A model generated the notes under the pieces. It was given only the letters and a program-made list of their open reading frames with translations, did no database searches and was not told the DNA's origin. Below, piece by piece: positions 1-11,280 of a DNA stretch of 64,000 nt; position 1 is the stretch's first letter; each line of letters starts with the position of its first letter. The position numbers and the translations under genes are program-made. The stretch is from Ophiobolus disseminans (lineage: Eukaryota; Ascomycota; Dothideomycetes; Pleosporales; Phaeosphaeriaceae): NCBI GenBank assembly GCA_010093685.1, contig MU006217.1, forward strand, positions 2,298,444-2,362,443, read 5' to 3'.

Positions 1-1059
1 ATGTGGCTCGCATCCTGCAACAAACTGGTAACGACCATCGCGGCCCTGCAATGCATTGAACGCGGTCAATTCACTCTCGACGACCCCACGGATGTCGAGC
101 GATTGCTACCCGAGTGGAAGGATCCTGAAATCCTGACTGGCTTCACGGAAGATGGCAAGCCGATTCTACAACCTGCAAAAGAAAAGATGACGCTGCAACA
201 GCTGCTCACACATACGAGTGGGGTGGCGTATGATTTCTTCCATCCACTGCTGATAGCATGGAGGCAGGGTCGAGGAGAAGGCCCGTTGACGATGCGTACC
301 CCCATCGTCGAAGGCTTTACGCATCCACTCATCGCCGAGCCTGGAGCTGCTTGGATGTATGGGGCTGGGCTTGATCTCGTGGGGTTGATGGTGGCGCGGG
401 CGAATACGACGACGCTGGAAGCATACATGCGCGAGAATATCTTCGATGTCTTGGGCATGGACGATACGTCATTCCGTCCAAAGGAGCGCAACAACATGGT
501 TGATCGTTTGATGCCAATCACCACCCGATTGCCATCTGGCGAGTTGGTGGACAGGGTCGAGCCAGATGCGCCGCTGGTAGTGCCAGTCGAGCCCACAGAC
601 GACTTTGGCGGTGGCGGACTCTTTGGCACGGCGGAAGACTTTCTCGAGGTCCTAAAATCGATTCTTCACGGCGATGGCAAACTACTAAAGTCAGAAAGCA
701 TCGATCTGATGTTCACGCCAGCCCTCTCTGAAGCCCAGCAAGCAACGCTAGACGGCCTCTTGTCGATTCTCATGGCTGCAGCCATTATGATTCCTGGTGA
801 GCCTGTTCTTGGCACACCCGGTGCTGGCGAGTGGACACACGGCATAGGGGGTTTAATCGGCCTGCACAAGGAGGAGGGTAGCTTTGAACCTGGGTGGTTG
901 AAATGGGGAGGCGCGCCGAATCTGAAGTGGTGGATCGATCGCAAGGGCGGGACCTGTGGCATCTTCGCGACGCAGTTGTATCCGGCTGGGGAGTTGAAGC
1001 ATGCGTTCTTGGGGAAGATGTTTGAAAGGGAGATGGTTGCGCATTTCTCGAAGAAGTAG
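1..1059 (+). CDS. Beta-lactamase/transpeptidase-like serine hydrolase, 5' partial
   Basis: This is the C-terminal part (352 residues visible) of a serine hydrolase of the class C beta-lactamase/esterase family (EstB/LovD-like). The reading frame is already open at base 1, and the family's nucleophile motif SxxK sits at residues 6-9 (S-C-N-K), so the normal N-terminal 60-90 residues and the true start lie outside the window; the first Met is probably internal. A Tyr-Gly-Ala motif near residue 119 is the likely counterpart of the second catalytic tyrosine motif. The tail has the family's Gly-rich strand and the run Trp-Trp-Ile-Asp-Arg-Lys-Gly-Gly. In fungi such proteins hydrolyse esters or amides and some act as acyltransferases in secondary metabolism; the substrate cannot be read here. 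A second, more divergent family member is at 38.3 kb. Confidence 0.85.
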   Translation: MWLASCNKLVTTIAALQCIERGQFTLDDPTDVERLLPEWKDPEILTGFTEDGKPILQPAKEKMTLQQLLTHTSGVAYDFFHPLLIAWRQGRGEGPLTMRTPIVEGFTHPLIAEPGAAWMYGAGLDLVGLMVARANTTTLEAYMRENIFDVLGMDDTSFRPKERNNMVDRLMPITTRLPSGELVDRVEPDAPLVVPVEPTDDFGGGGLFGTAEDFLEVLKSILHGDGKLLKSESIDLMFTPALSEAQQATLDGLLSILMAAAIMIPGEPVLGTPGAGEWTHGIGGLIGLHKEEGSFEPGWLKWGGAPNLKWWIDRKGGTCGIFATQLYPAGELKHAFLGKMFEREMVAHFSKK

Positions 1060-1565
1060 TAAGTTGTGCGCAGCATTATGTGGCAAGCTTGATAGTGCTT
1101 TATTTATTGCGCATGTTCCAATTCGTTCAACGTTCAATCATAATCATGATGATGCAGTATCTCAAGGCATTATCCTGCATAGTGACGCTGGGCTGCGTAT
1201 CCGGAACGGCTTACACAGCGTCCAAACGTTGGTGGCGTCTTGATGAACCATGACGTAAGCTAGAAGAGTTGCTCAAGACGTCGAAAGACGGGCATTGCGC
1301 TCAGCATCGGCAACTGAGATTACAATGCGAAGACTCGAAGCTCAACAGATTGCAAATGCTCGGCCGACGGTATGAGTATATCTAGTAGCTGTGGCCCCCG
1401 TCAGAGGGCGGAAAAGTATCCAGGAGCCATTGCTAGCCATCGACGGAGATAACGACAATCGACGTCACTGAAGAACTTTTGCAGCCGCTATCCGACCGAC
1501 GAAACACCATATACGGCCGCGTCCGCCCACACGAGGCATTGAAGCCATCCCGAAGAGCCGCGATC
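1060..1565. other. Intergenic region upstream of the MFS gene
   Basis: I see no convincing gene here. The frame of the next gene is open upstream to about 1479 but has only a TTG there; the first ATG is at 1566. Confidence 0.5.
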
Positions 1566-3737
1566 ATGCAGGAGGAAGACTATGAAGTGCTACGCAACGA
1601 GGCCGACGCGAATCCCGCGGGCTACACACAATGGGACCCGCAAAGGCAGTTTCGCAGCGAATACGCCCAGTTGCACCCAGACGACCCGCGATACCAGCAA
1701 CACGTGCGCGAGCAGGCAGCGCAGTCGTCTGAAGTCGCATCGCCTGCATCACCAACATCCCCAACGAAAGAGGAGGTAGAGGCGCCGTTGTCGCGACACA
1801 CGTCCTCGTCTTCGACATCCAGCGAAGCAACCTCCAACTCCACGCACAGCGCCCGCCTCGAAGAAATCCGCACCGCACGCTCAACGCCCTCACGCAACCG
1901 CGCCAACACGGCAACATCGCAGGCTTCGAGCAACAACTTCCTCACCCTGCACCCCACCGAGCGCCACCCCGAGGCCCTGCGCCGCATCGAGACACACCGC
2001 AGCCAGCATGCAGGCACAGTCGGCGCCGGCGAGACGACATCGCGCCTCACGCGCACCATCTCGCGACGCCGCACCGAGAAACCGCTGCCGAGCTTGGGCG
2101 CAGGGAAGCCGTTTCCACCGCCTCTGCCCGATCGGGAGGAATATGTCGTCGAGTTCGACGGCGTGGACGATCCGCTCCATGCGCAGAATTGGCCAATGAA
2201 GAAGAAGCTCGGCATCGGGGCTATATTGGCTTTCGACGCGCTGTCTGCGACGATGGGCAGCAGCATCTTCTCCGCCGCTACGGGCCCCGTGTCAAGAGAA
2301 TTCGGCGTCGCGAATGTGGTTGGCACGCTGGGGACGAGTCTCTTCGTATTTGGATATGCATTTGGGCCGCTGATATGGGCGCCTTGGTCGGAGTTGTATG
2401 GTCGCAAACCGCCGATTGTCATTGCGGCGTTTGGGTTTGCGATTTTCAGCATCGCTGTTGCGGTTGCGAAGGACCTCCAGACGATTATGATATGTCGCTT
2501 CTTCGCCGGGCTCTTCGGATCATCACCACTCGCCATCGTTGCCGCCGTCTTCGCAGACATGTTCGACAATAAACTGCGCGGCATGGCCGTCGCCGTCTTC
2601 AGCGCAACAGTATTCATGGGCCCCTTGCTCGCACCGTTCATTGGCGGCTTCATCGTAGAGAGCGAGCTGGGATGGCGCTGGACTGAGTATATTAGCGCTT
2701 TCATGGGCTTCATCGCCTTTGCGCTGCTGTTCTTCTTCATGGAAGAAACATACCCGCCCGTCGTGCTCATCAACAAAGCATCTGAGTTACGTCGCAGAAC
2801 GAAGAATTGGGGCATACACGCTAAGCAAGAGGAAATCGAAGTTGATTTCAAAGAACTCATCGTCAGGAATATCAGCCGTCCGATGCGTATTCTTTTCACG
2901 GAGCCAATTGTTCTACTCATCACGATATACATGAGCTTCATCTGTACGTCCCACCTCCCCATCCCCCACCTTATTCCTCCTACTAACAATTCAGACGGTC
3001 TCCTCTACCTCTTCCTCACCGCATACGCCCTCGTCTTCCAAGGCATCTACCACTGGTCCGCCGGCATCTCAGGGCTCGCCTACTTCGGCATGGTAGCCGG
3101 CGAAGTCATCGCCTTCATCGTCATCATCCTCACCAACCCGCGCTACATCAAGAAACTCGAAGCAAACAACAACGTCCCCGTCCCCGAGTGGCGGCTGCCG
3201 ATTAGCATGGTCGGCGGCGTGCTTTTCGCCATCGGCCTGTTCTGGTTCGGATGGTCTGGGTATACGGGGAATGTGCATTGGACGGCTCCAGTGTTGAGTG
3301 GGTTATTTACGGGGTTTGGGATTTTCAGCATCTTCCTCAGTTTGCTGAACTACATCGTCGACGCATACTTGATGTTCGCCGCATCCGCCATCGCAGCAAA
3401 CACCTTCATGCGCAGCATTTTCGGCGGCGTGTTCCCCCTTTTTGCGACGTTCATGTTCGAGGGCATGGGTGTGCAGTGGGCAGCTACGTTGTTGGGGTGT
3501 GTGGCGCTGGTGCTGGTGCCGATGCCTGTGGTTTTCTATTTGTTTGGAAAGAGGATTAGGGCGAAGAGTAAGTTTGCGCCTGCGCCGGATATTCAGCTGG
3601 ATAAGAGGCGGGATGAGGAGGCGAGGCTGGGGGATGGAAGTTCGACGGAGGTAGGTGGGGAGGATGGGAGTAGGGAGAGGAGTGAGGGAAGCAAGGAGCG
3701 TAATGGAGTGGAGGAGGAAAAAAGCAAAGAGCAGTAG
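1566..3737 (+). CDS. MFS transporter, DHA1 polyamine/multidrug exporter type
   Basis: This encodes a 12-helix proton antiporter of the fungal DHA1 group, which includes polyamine and multidrug exporters, acting at the plasma membrane. One intron, 2944-2994 (51 nt, donor GTACGT, branch TACTAAC, acceptor CAG), has a length divisible by three, so the frame stays open through it; removing it restores the smooth membrane run F-I-Y-G-L-L-Y. The spliced protein is about 706 residues. Residues 1-200 are a long hydrophilic, Ser/Thr-rich cytosolic tail, then transmembrane segments begin near residue 215. The loop 2-3 motif E-L-Y-G-R-K-P is at about residue 276. The C-terminus is highly charged (Glu/Arg/Lys-rich). 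ATG 1566 (MQEEDYEVL) was chosen because the upstream open frame has no ATG. The exported substrate is not deducible. Confidence 0.9.
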   Translation: MQEEDYEVLRNEADANPAGYTQWDPQRQFRSEYAQLHPDDPRYQQHVREQAAQSSEVASPASPTSPTKEEVEAPLSRHTSSSSTSSEATSNSTHSARLEEIRTARSTPSRNRANTATSQASSNNFLTLHPTERHPEALRRIETHRSQHAGTVGAGETTSRLTRTISRRRTEKPLPSLGAGKPFPPPLPDREEYVVEFDGVDDPLHAQNWPMKKKLGIGAILAFDALSATMGSSIFSAATGPVSREFGVANVVGTLGTSLFVFGYAFGPLIWAPWSELYGRKPPIVIAAFGFAIFSIAVAVAKDLQTIMICRFFAGLFGSSPLAIVAAVFADMFDNKLRGMAVAVFSATVFMGPLLAPFIGGFIVESELGWRWTEYISAFMGFIAFALLFFFMEETYPPVVLINKASELRRRTKNWGIHAKQEEIEVDFKELIVRNISRPMRILFTEPIVLLITIYMSFICTSHLPIPHLIPPTNNSDGLLYLFLTAYALVFQGIYHWSAGISGLAYFGMVAGEVIAFIVIILTNPRYIKKLEANNNVPVPEWRLPISMVGGVLFAIGLFWFGWSGYTGNVHWTAPVLSGLFTGFGIFSIFLSLLNYIVDAYLMFAASAIAANTFMRSIFGGVFPLFATFMFEGMGVQWAATLLGCVALVLVPMPVVFYLFGKRIRAKSKFAPAPDIQLDKRRDEEARLGDGSSTEVGGEDGSRERSEGSKERNGVEEEKSKEQ

Positions 3738-4501
3738 ATGTTGGTGAATTTGAATCCATCGATATCCTAGAACTTCACCTCGTTCAATCATTCTACCTTC
3801 GTGCTTTGGCTTTCATAGCTCATGTATGTCAGACTCGTTTCTCGTCCAATGTTCCAATCACCTCTTCGATTTGGGCGTTTGGATAGTCTATGCTAGCGAA
3901 AAGGACGAGGTGGCAGTACTCGGGATATGCATGCCGATGTGAGATTCAAAGACTTCGCACCCATGCTTTTTGGTGTCTGATTAAGGAAAGGAGAGCTCTG
4001 GTATGGGGCTCCTCAGAGCTGCACGGTCATGAGGGAGTAGAACGTGTTCGTGCTACCGAAAGGTGAACTTTGTGGATGGATTTCAAGGATCTGTTTTATG
4101 AGGCAAAGATGTGGATTTGATGCTGAGGCGTTTGCTGAGCATGGGATACATTGACCGCATGAAGCATGTCAAGTCGAGAGACTGTTGTGCTTCCTGCCAA
4201 AATTAAGTTCGCGAGGAAGGTAGGCCGACGCGGGTTACTCAATCGGGAGATGCAACCGTGCCACCAATCATCGGCTGAGGAGGTCGGAAGAACAATGGTT
4301 CAGCGCGCCCCGCAACACCAAGCAGTGACATCACGCGGAGTCTTGATGGCCAAAATTCCAGAGAGGCTCTGCGGGATGATCTTCGGCATCGGCTAACTTT
4401 CCTTCTCGAGGGTAGGACTCCAATATACATATCCCATCGGCCTCCCTCTCTTCGTTCCTCACTCTCCACCTCAAAAGCCGTTCCCAGGAAACACCGTCAA
4501 C
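3738..4501. other. Intergenic region
   Basis: This holds the MFS 3' end and the promoter of the SDR gene. I see no supported gene. Pyrimidine-rich sequence (about 4400-4500) directly precedes the SDR ATG, as is common in fungal promoters. Confidence 0.5.
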
Positions 4502-5388
4502 ATGTCTATGTCCATCGAAGAATGCCAAACGCCTCGCCCGGGCTTCCCGAAAGCGGTGCCGGACACTCCAGTCAATGTACTCCAGCAGTTCAGCATGCAA
4601 GGCAAAGTCACAATTGTCACGGGCGCGGCCGAGGGTATTGGTGGCGCAGTCGCAGATGCCATCGCCGAAGCCGGCGGCAACGTCGCACTGTGGTACAACT
4701 CGTACGTCTCCAACAACCTGCACACGTACCCACAACCTACTAACCCGCCGCATACAGCAACGACCAAGCAGTCAAACGCGCCGAATCCCTCGCCAAGCAG
4801 CACGCCGTCAAAACCAAGACCTACAGCGTCAACATCACCGACCCCGAAGCCGTCCGCAAAGCCATCGCACAAGTCGTGTCTGACTTCGGCAAACTCGACG
4901 TCTTCGTCGCCAACGCCGGAACCGGCGACTCCAAGCCCCTGCTCGAACAATCCCTCGAGTCGTACCGCAACCTCATGGCCACAAACGTCGACGGCCCGGT
5001 GTACTGCGCGAAATACGCAGGCGAAGTTTTCAAATCCCAGGGCTTCGGCAACCTCATCCTCACCAGCTCCATATCCGCACACATCGTCAACGTGCCCGTG
5101 GACCAGCCAATCTACAACGGGTCCAAAGCGTTTGTGTCGCACTTGGGCAAGTCGTTGGCGCGCGAGTGGCGCGAGTTTGCGCGCGTGAATATTGTTAGTC
5201 CGGGGTTCTTTGATACGAAGATGGGCGCTGGGCCACAGGTGATTAATGAGGGGTTGCGCATGATTCCGCTCGGCAGGCAGGGGAATGTTAAGGAGATTAA
5301 GGGATTGTTTTTGTATTTGGCGAGTGATGCGAGTAGTTATATGACGGGGACGGATGCGATTATTGATGGGGGGTATGTGTTGCCGTAG
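4502..5388 (+). CDS. Short-chain dehydrogenase/reductase, sorbose/mannitol-type (SOU2-like)
   Basis: This is an NADP-dependent classical SDR resembling fungal sorbose reductase / mannitol 2-dehydrogenase proteins, which interconvert sugars and polyols in the cytosol. It has two exons: 4502-4701 and 4758-5388, split by a 56-nt intron with donor GTACGT, branch CTACTAAC and acceptor ACAG. Splicing gives 276 residues, the usual family length. The cofactor motif TGAAEGIG is at residues 40-47, the NAG motif follows in exon 2, and the catalytic Y-N-G-S-K is Y186-K190 with the partner serine in LTSSIS before it. The C-terminus ends in D-G-G-Y-V-L-P, typical of this group. No neighbouring pathway gene narrows down the substrate. 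Confidence 0.92.
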
Positions 5389-5906
5389 ATCATGGAAGAG
5401 ATGAATGAGTCGGGCTTGAGGCAGATGAAGAATCAAGGGCTACTTTACCTTCGTAAACGTTCATGTTTCATTCCTGGATACCGTCAGCTAATTTCGTGCG
5501 GATGTGGACATCTGCTTCGGCCTCTCAACGGGTCCGGGTGGGGTCATTCCTTCATTCGGTTGCGCACTAAATACTAACTAAGAGACAGTCTAGCGAGCTT
5601 GACTGGTTCATGCGTTACATGGGGCATTCGCTGCCTCTTGATAAGTCGTGAAAGTCGGAAAAAGACTAAGCTTGACGACTACATCTACGTATGTGAAAGT
5701 TATTCTGAATGCTGAAAAGTCTTTCTAGATATACAGGATAGTGTAATACGAGAAATAGAAGTAAACGGCAACCGTCGAGATTGCTTGAGTATTGAGGGAT
5801 AACAAGGGGCCCACCCGACGGTACACACACAACCCCAACCGAACACCCAGCTTCTCCTCAGAAACCTCAATCAACTACACCTAAACCGAGATACTCGACG
5901 CTGGAT
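5389..5906. other. Intergenic region
   Basis: No gene seen. A pyrimidine-rich stretch at about 5820-5880 may belong to the promoter of the next gene. Confidence 0.4.
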
Positions 5907-6561
5907 ATGTCAACAACTCCCACCCCGCACTATCTAGTTGCCGTCCACAATACGTCGTCTCCCGGACGACTCCTTGACTATCCACCTGCAGAGAGACTAT
6001 TATCCCCTAGGGTTGTTCTTCAGCCTCACCCAAGCATGTCGACAAATTCGAACCGAATTTCGACCTCTCTATCTCCAGAAAGTTGTGATCCAGAACCCCC
6101 ACAACATCGGAAGCTGCATCCAGGTTCTCTACCCGACTGCGGAAGCTCGCATCATGAAACTCTATCGAGGCAACATCATCATTGAGTTGCGTCATCAACA
6201 CTATCTAGTGGACATGCATTCACTCCTTCTACTCTTGGTGAACTGCCCTGACATTCACGCTCCCTTCAAGCATGTCCTGGATCATAATGAAGTGGGAGGC
6301 TGGACCAAAACCGTTCATGTCTCTGAGCTGAACCACCTGCTCAAATTAACGTCCGATCCTGCAAGCGAAACTTGGAACAGTGTCCTGTCCCATGTGGACG
6401 ATATTAAGCTTGACGTTTTTTATGCGGAGCATACTTTGTTTCTCTATACCGACAAGGACATGGTCGACGTTGCGCGAGGTTGGTGGAGTGAATGTAGGGC
6501 AGTCGACATGGGATTAGATGAGCTGGAGTTCGAAGCCTGCGGATATCAGGCGAGACACTAA
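5907..6561 (+). CDS. 2EXR-like family protein (hypothetical)
   Basis: Function unknown. The body (from about 5992) reads as a fungal lineage-expanded protein with the hallmark L-T-Q-A-C-R-Q-I-R-T-E followed by F-R-P-L-Y, and a later L-L-L-L-V-N-C-P segment shared with the other copies in this window. The long open frame begins at a TTG (5938), so the 5' end needs another explanation. ATG 5907 with a weak intron 5943-5991 (both junctions phase 0) would give about 200 residues, but the donor GTCCAC is poor. The expected LP-ELRN-IY motif of the family is not visible, so this copy may be 5'-degraded. The 3' part is uninterrupted up to a TAA at 6559-6561. Confidence 0.5.
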
Positions 6562-7115
6562 CCTAGGGTCAAACAAGGGAAGATGTCGTAATTGTGTTGA
6601 GAATAATTATCCATGATGCAACCCTAGAGCGAGGGGTTGGCTGCAGTTCGTTTCTCGCGGCATGGTGTCATGAAAATAACGTGTGACAGGTGGCGTATGC
6701 AATTTAGACTGGGCAGAGCTATCTTACGCTTTTAATGTTGAAGTCCACCACCTTAAATGTACTTTGTTGTTCTAACTCATAGCTTTTCTGGCTAACTGTT
6801 CGGCGACTAACTTCATAGCAACCTTATGCCAACTTAATCGTATCAACACGAACCCACCTCCACCCAAGATGCATCTTCGCCTTCTCCAACGGCTCGCGGA
6901 TCAAATCTTTGCGCACATATATACCACCCCGCATACGTCCTGATAACTTTGATGTCAGACCTAGCAGCTCAACCTCATCGGTACATCGTGATCCCCTATC
7001 GGTCCGATACATGAGCTTACATGAGCACGGTACATTCTAGTACCTTCTATAGCTTCCACAGCCACTCTTTCCACATCATATGCGTACGCATACTCTTGTA
7101 TATAATCTTGCTTGT
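6562..7115. other. Intergenic region between two 2EXR-like genes
   Basis: Convergent 3' flanks of the genes on either side. No gene, RNA or repeat recognised. Confidence 0.4.
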
Positions 7116-7888
7116 CTACTCTATAGAACAATCAACCTTCTTCTTCATCTCTGCTCTATTCCCACACTTGACATCCACACTCACCCTCGGTGCCTCAAGG
7201 TCCTCGTCTAAAAACTTTAGATGCACCGCGCTGATACCCTTGCAAAACACCTCATCGCGAAAATATTGCATCTCCTTCTGCAAACCAATCTGCCGCTCCT
7301 CGCACTCGGCAAAGTCCGCAACACCACTCCCGAATAGCTCGTCCAAGATTGCTTTCCACTTCAGTTGACGGCGGCCATGCCAATCGTTGCCGCCTGGAGG
7401 TACAATCTCGATTTCGACGTTGGGGGCGAGGGTTCGGGTTTTGATGAGGGGCAAGATATTTACGTAGCCTCCGAACCCACGCGGTACGTCAATGATAAGC
7501 TTCGTGCATAGTTGGCGCATTAAACCGCGGTCGTCAAAGTCGAGAGTCCTCATGTAGTCCATGGCGTCGTGCAGTGGCAGACGCAAAACGAGGTTCTTAA
7601 ACAGCGGGAGTGTCTCGGCTCGGATTTGGCGAGAGATGCGGAGGAGGTGGAGGCAGCTTGTAGGGCCGGGCCAGGGGCTGCGAATGTTGAAGTTCATGAA
7701 GAGGTGTGGAGATTGGAGGACGAAGTGGTAGATGAGGTTGCGGATTTCTAGGGGTGACGTTAGCGTGACCCAGGTTCAGAGTGCTAGGTGAACTTGCCAC
7801 CCGGAAGAGACATGAATCCTGACTTGTTGGCGACACCGCTCTCCATAGATGTTGTCATTCTTGCGATTTCGAGTGACTTAATGTTCAT
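7116..7888 (-). CDS. 2EXR-like family protein, intact copy
   Basis: Function unknown; this is the best-preserved member of the paralog family here. On the minus strand exon 1 is 7888-7801 and exon 2 is 7747-7116, separated by a 53-nt intron (7800-7748) with branch CTAAC and acceptor CTAG. The intron splits the glutamate codon of the signature, giving F-M-S-L-P-E-I-R-N-L-I-Y-H-F on splicing; 239 residues result if ATG 7888 is the start (later Mets at 7858, 7846 and 7813 are possible). Downstream are R-I-S-R-Q-I-R-A-E and a hydrophobic I-L-P-L-I-K segment followed by A-P-N-V-E-I-E-I. Such proteins are numerous in Dothideomycetes and often resemble F-box-type scaffolds, but no activity is established by the sequence. 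Confidence 0.75.
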
Positions 7889-8370
7889 CGAGATTTTATT
7901 GATCAGTTGGACGAGTAGAGGTGGAGATGATGTAGTGAGTGAGATTAGTAGTGTAAAAGAGAAGGGAGAAGGCGTTTGATATTGCGGTGCGGGTACAGAG
8001 CTGATTGTCGCACGTGGGGAACAACGATGATTCAACTTCAAAATTATGTGTGATGTGCGCAACTACTTATCCACTTAATCTACGTCGCATAAAAGACTTC
8101 ACCGCGTTCGAGTGCCTTCGAGGCCTAAGATGCTACCACGTACTAGTTCCTGGCAGGATGCGAGAGTGCTACTTGTCACTTGTTCCCTCGGCCACTATAT
8201 CGAAGTACCCACCCCATATAGGTCCCAAGTTCAGATTCTCCTTGGATTTGATGTAATCGTTGTTCGTGTCATCCAGAAACTCGGTTGTTGTCATCCACTT
8301 CTTGTGATCGTTTTCCTTGACGCGCATTTCGACACGCAACGAATACCGATGCTTACTCAAAGCTCCTGCG
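7889..8370. other. Intergenic region
   Basis: Upstream of the 7116-7888 gene and downstream of the 8371 pseudogene. No supported gene. Confidence 0.4.
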
Positions 8371-9022
8371 TCAAGGAGGATACGTGTCATTGCCTGGCCG
8401 AACAAAACTCCCGTTGCTCGACTTGGGCTTCAGTGCGGTTGCGCGGGACTCGCAAAGATACTGTAGTTTTCTCGTCGGAACCCCGAGGTCGTCGATAAGA
8501 GCGCTCCTCAACAAAGCCGAGTAGATTTCTTTAGCCGATTCATACATCCACTCAACGGCACGATTAGGGACAACCATCAGGATCTCAATCTGTGGAGCGT
8601 ACAACCCCAGTTTTACAAGAGGTAGAATATCCAATGGTGTTGATGGAGGTTGGTCTAGATCCAAGACCAGGCGCCCGCGATACTTCGCCATCGTAGATTG
8701 CTGTCGGAATGGAAGGAAAGTGCTCAAGTATACTTCGTTTTCTTCCAATGGAACAGTAACTTGAGCTATTCATACAGCGTCATCGTCTCGGTGCGGGTCT
8801 GGCGACAGATATGCCGCAAGGTAGTCCAGGTTCGCTTTCGAGGGAATCCTTATGCTCGGTGATAGACTTGAACACCGTCGAACGGGACAGAATAACCGTA
8901 TATCTGATTTCGCAATTCTGTACTTGGATCAATTGGGTGCGCGATACATAGATTGAGCGATTGCTCGTACCACCAGGAAGCATCAGTAGCCTGGAACGGT
9001 TCACGGTAATCGGTGGAGGCAT
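8371..9022 (-). pseudogene. Broken 2EXR-like paralog
   Basis: On the minus strand, exon 1 starts at ATG 9022 and ends at 8974 (L-M-L-P-G). A 56-nt intron (8973-8918, donor GTGGTA, acceptor ACAG) again splits the Glu codon, restoring L-P-E-L-R-N-Q-I-Y-G-Y. The same frame then hits a TAA (after Y-H-R-A), continues through H-I-C-R-Q-T-R-T-E, and hits a TAG (after T-L-Y-E). A one-base loss just afterwards shifts the frame into E-E-N-E-V-Y-L-S-T-F, which runs to 8371 and includes I-L-P-L-V-K-L and A-P-Q-I-E-I-L. Two nonsense codons of the CAA/CAG-to-TAA/TAG kind plus a frameshift make this a pseudogene. It is the direct neighbour of, and in the same orientation as, the intact copy. Confidence 0.75.
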
Positions 9023-9232
9023 TCAAGCGGACGTGGAGAAGTAAGCGCTGGCCTCATCTATGATGTAGTGTCGGGTTGAACGAGGAGGGGTGTTCGGGGC
9101 CGGTGAGGTGAGGAGAGTACGACGTACTACAAGAAGCGATGGTGCGCAATCTCGGCGTTCAATGCGGTCTGTTGTGAACGCTAGTCGAGCTGCAGCACGT
9201 CCCTCAAGTTGTTTGTATTTCGCCTCCTGACG

Positions 9233-10074
9233 TCAATTTTTCACAGTAGGAGTGACCAGCTCTACTGGTCTCTCGACCGTCATCATTTCAGATGGACCTG
9301 ACGCCATCAATTCAACAGGTGCTTGCTTGCGTTCTTCACCATAATGGGTGTACCTCTGCTTCCGCCGTCGGACAATCAGCAGTCCAACACACACAGCTAT
9401 GACAGCAACAAGGCCGAGCGACACCCCGAGGCCGACCGGTAATGCCACTGATTTGTGCGTAGAAAGAGATGAAGGTTGTATCGCATCTGCCGAAGAACTT
9501 GGAGTGGGTGCTGCGCCAGATGGCAAGTTGACCGTCGACCCACTCGATATTGGCGAAGAAAGCGCTATTGAGGTGCCCATAGTAGGAAACGGCTGCGCAA
9601 TCGAGGATGCAGTGCCGACCACCACTGGATCTGGCGCTTTGAAGACAAGATCTTTCTTATCGCAACACGAAGTATTCGTCCGACCAACGCGATCTTCATA
9701 CAGCGTCTGCTTTCCAGTATTGCAGCAGTAGCTTTCTGAGCCCGGACATTGCCAGATCAATTGCTTCCAGTTGTCATCGGCCTGGACGAAAGGGACTTTA
9801 GATTTAGCATACCGCTTCAACCAGAGCAAACTTCACACTCACCTTGGGCGCAATACTTTCCACATGCGGGATCAGAAAACGTCTTGTCGGTGCAGCCGAT
9901 GCGCCAATAGTAATTGGACACGCTGGTGAGTTTTGGAGCACGACACATTCCGTTCGAGAGGCAGAGGTATTCTTCCGTGCAGCAGTTGGAGTGCTTTCCT
10001 TCGGCGACGGCGGTGTGGTTGCATGGCACCATCGTTCGACCGGTTTGCTCCGTGATGTGATAACATGTCGCCAT
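9233..10074 (-). CDS. Cys-rich single-pass membrane protein, Ser/Thr-rich stalk
   Basis: This encodes a fungal surface-type protein of unknown function. Exon 1 is 10074-9843 and exon 2 is 9795-9233; the intron 9842-9796 (47 nt, donor GTGAGT, acceptor AAAG) is the one that keeps phase, giving 264 residues. Order: an N-terminal Cys-rich domain (C-Y-H...C-N-H...N-C-C...C-L-S-N-G-M-C...I-G-C-T-D-K...C-G-K-Y-C, then W-Q-C-P-G and Y-C-C), a Ser/Thr/Pro-rich stalk, one transmembrane helix rich in V/L/I/G/A, and a basic R-R-R-K-Q-R cytosolic start. The layout resembles Mid2/WSC-like stress sensors. Relatives usually have a signal peptide before the first Cys; here ATG 10074 lies right at it. The preceding frame is hydrophobic but lacks an ATG, so the start is uncertain. 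Confidence 0.7.
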
Positions 10075-10715
10075 GGTGAGCTTGCAAACGGTAAATGCAA
10101 GAACGATAGCCTGTTTGCGAAAGAGTGGAGAAGTGCGCTGAGATGGGTGGCTGAGGGAGGGGGTAACGCTCTCGTGTAGAATAAGTTGGGACGGCTGAGC
10201 TTTAGTGCTGATTGGACAGCTCAGTACGACCCCGGGAGGTTGCAATTTGGGGTCTCTTTCTCGTATCACAGTGCCAAGCACAATCCTTCAGCCTTCTCGA
10301 TCTTGCTCGTCCGATTGGACGTCGCTTGTGTTCCGGCCCCAATCAATAATCGACGAGCGATGGCTGCCCCATTCTGGACGTTCGAATGGCTATGAAAATG
10401 CCCCGATGGTTGCACGTAACTATCTTTCCGGTATTTCGCGACAATACCAGAGTCGTGTGAGAACATAATGCCCGAGACATTTATCTCGAAGAAACGAAAG
10501 AATAACTTTGTTACAGGGACTACCCCAGGAGTGGACACACAGGCGCCAAACAATTTGCAATTCTCAAGGTTGCTTCAGCAATCCCAGCATACCACAGAAC
10601 CTATGAACCGTTCTTCCTACAACAGCCTTACATCCTACCAGCCAATCCACACCCCCATCGCCCCAAATGGCCCACAAGCAACAAGCGCACCGCACCAAAG
10701 CAAACAACTAACGCT
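10075..10715. other. Intergenic region
   Basis: Upstream of the Cys-rich membrane protein gene and downstream of the 2EXR relic. Open frames here have no family features. Confidence 0.4.
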
Positions 10716-11280
10716 TCATCTCTCATTCTCCCTCTCAACACCGCCTTCAACACGACCATCTCCCACAGCCCGCCACTCTTCCCACTGCACTCGCTCCAAC
10801 GCAATCTCCCTCTGCCGTTGCAAGCATATCTCTTCCACCCTTAACCTGAACTCCATCGCTTCCTGCTCCATTTTTCTCCAGAAGTCCTGCCACGCTCGGT
10901 GATCCTTGATGACTCTGCAAGGCGCCATAGGGCACCAAAGGCTGCTTCGTAGATACGAGCTGTCTCGGCGTGCAGTTGCCTGTTTGTGTGAGCGAGAGCC
11001 ATCCAGTTAGGTTGGAGGTGTAGATATCATGCTCGCAGAGCCAGTAGGATGTGTTTGCGATTGTGGAGATGAGGTGTGTGTAGACTATGTTGCGGGTTTC
11101 TGCCGGGAATTGAGTCAATAGGGAGAGATGAAAATGGGATGAGATGGGCGGACCTAGAGGGAGGGCGAGGAGTGGAGACGATGTTGGCTTTGCTGAGGTG
11201 TGTTCCACCAGAGGCGGGAGTTTGAGTAGGTTGGTCTGGAAATTCTGGGCGATTTTCATGGCGGCAGGAGACGACATCAT
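10716..11280 (-). pseudogene. Frameshifted 2EXR-like paralog
   Basis: The minus-strand frame from ATG 11280 carries the family motif as F-P-A-E-T-R-N-I-V-Y-T-H-L. After T-S-N-L-T-G-W the hallmark continues in another frame as L-A-H-T-N-R-Q-L-H-A-E-T, and the last section reads best in a third frame as a coiled-coil-like run (W-R-K-M-E-Q-E-A-M-E-F-R and R-Q-R-E-I-A-L-E-R). No GT-AG intron of normal size sits at either shift, so two small indels are the simplest explanation. In this copy the L-P/Glu intron is absent or unrecognisable. Confidence 0.65.

Noticed and set aside
1622..2989. A 455-codon minus-strand frame opposite the MFS gene
   Set aside because: It is antisense to a clear transporter with a splice-consistent intron; composition is low-complexity and no domain is seen.
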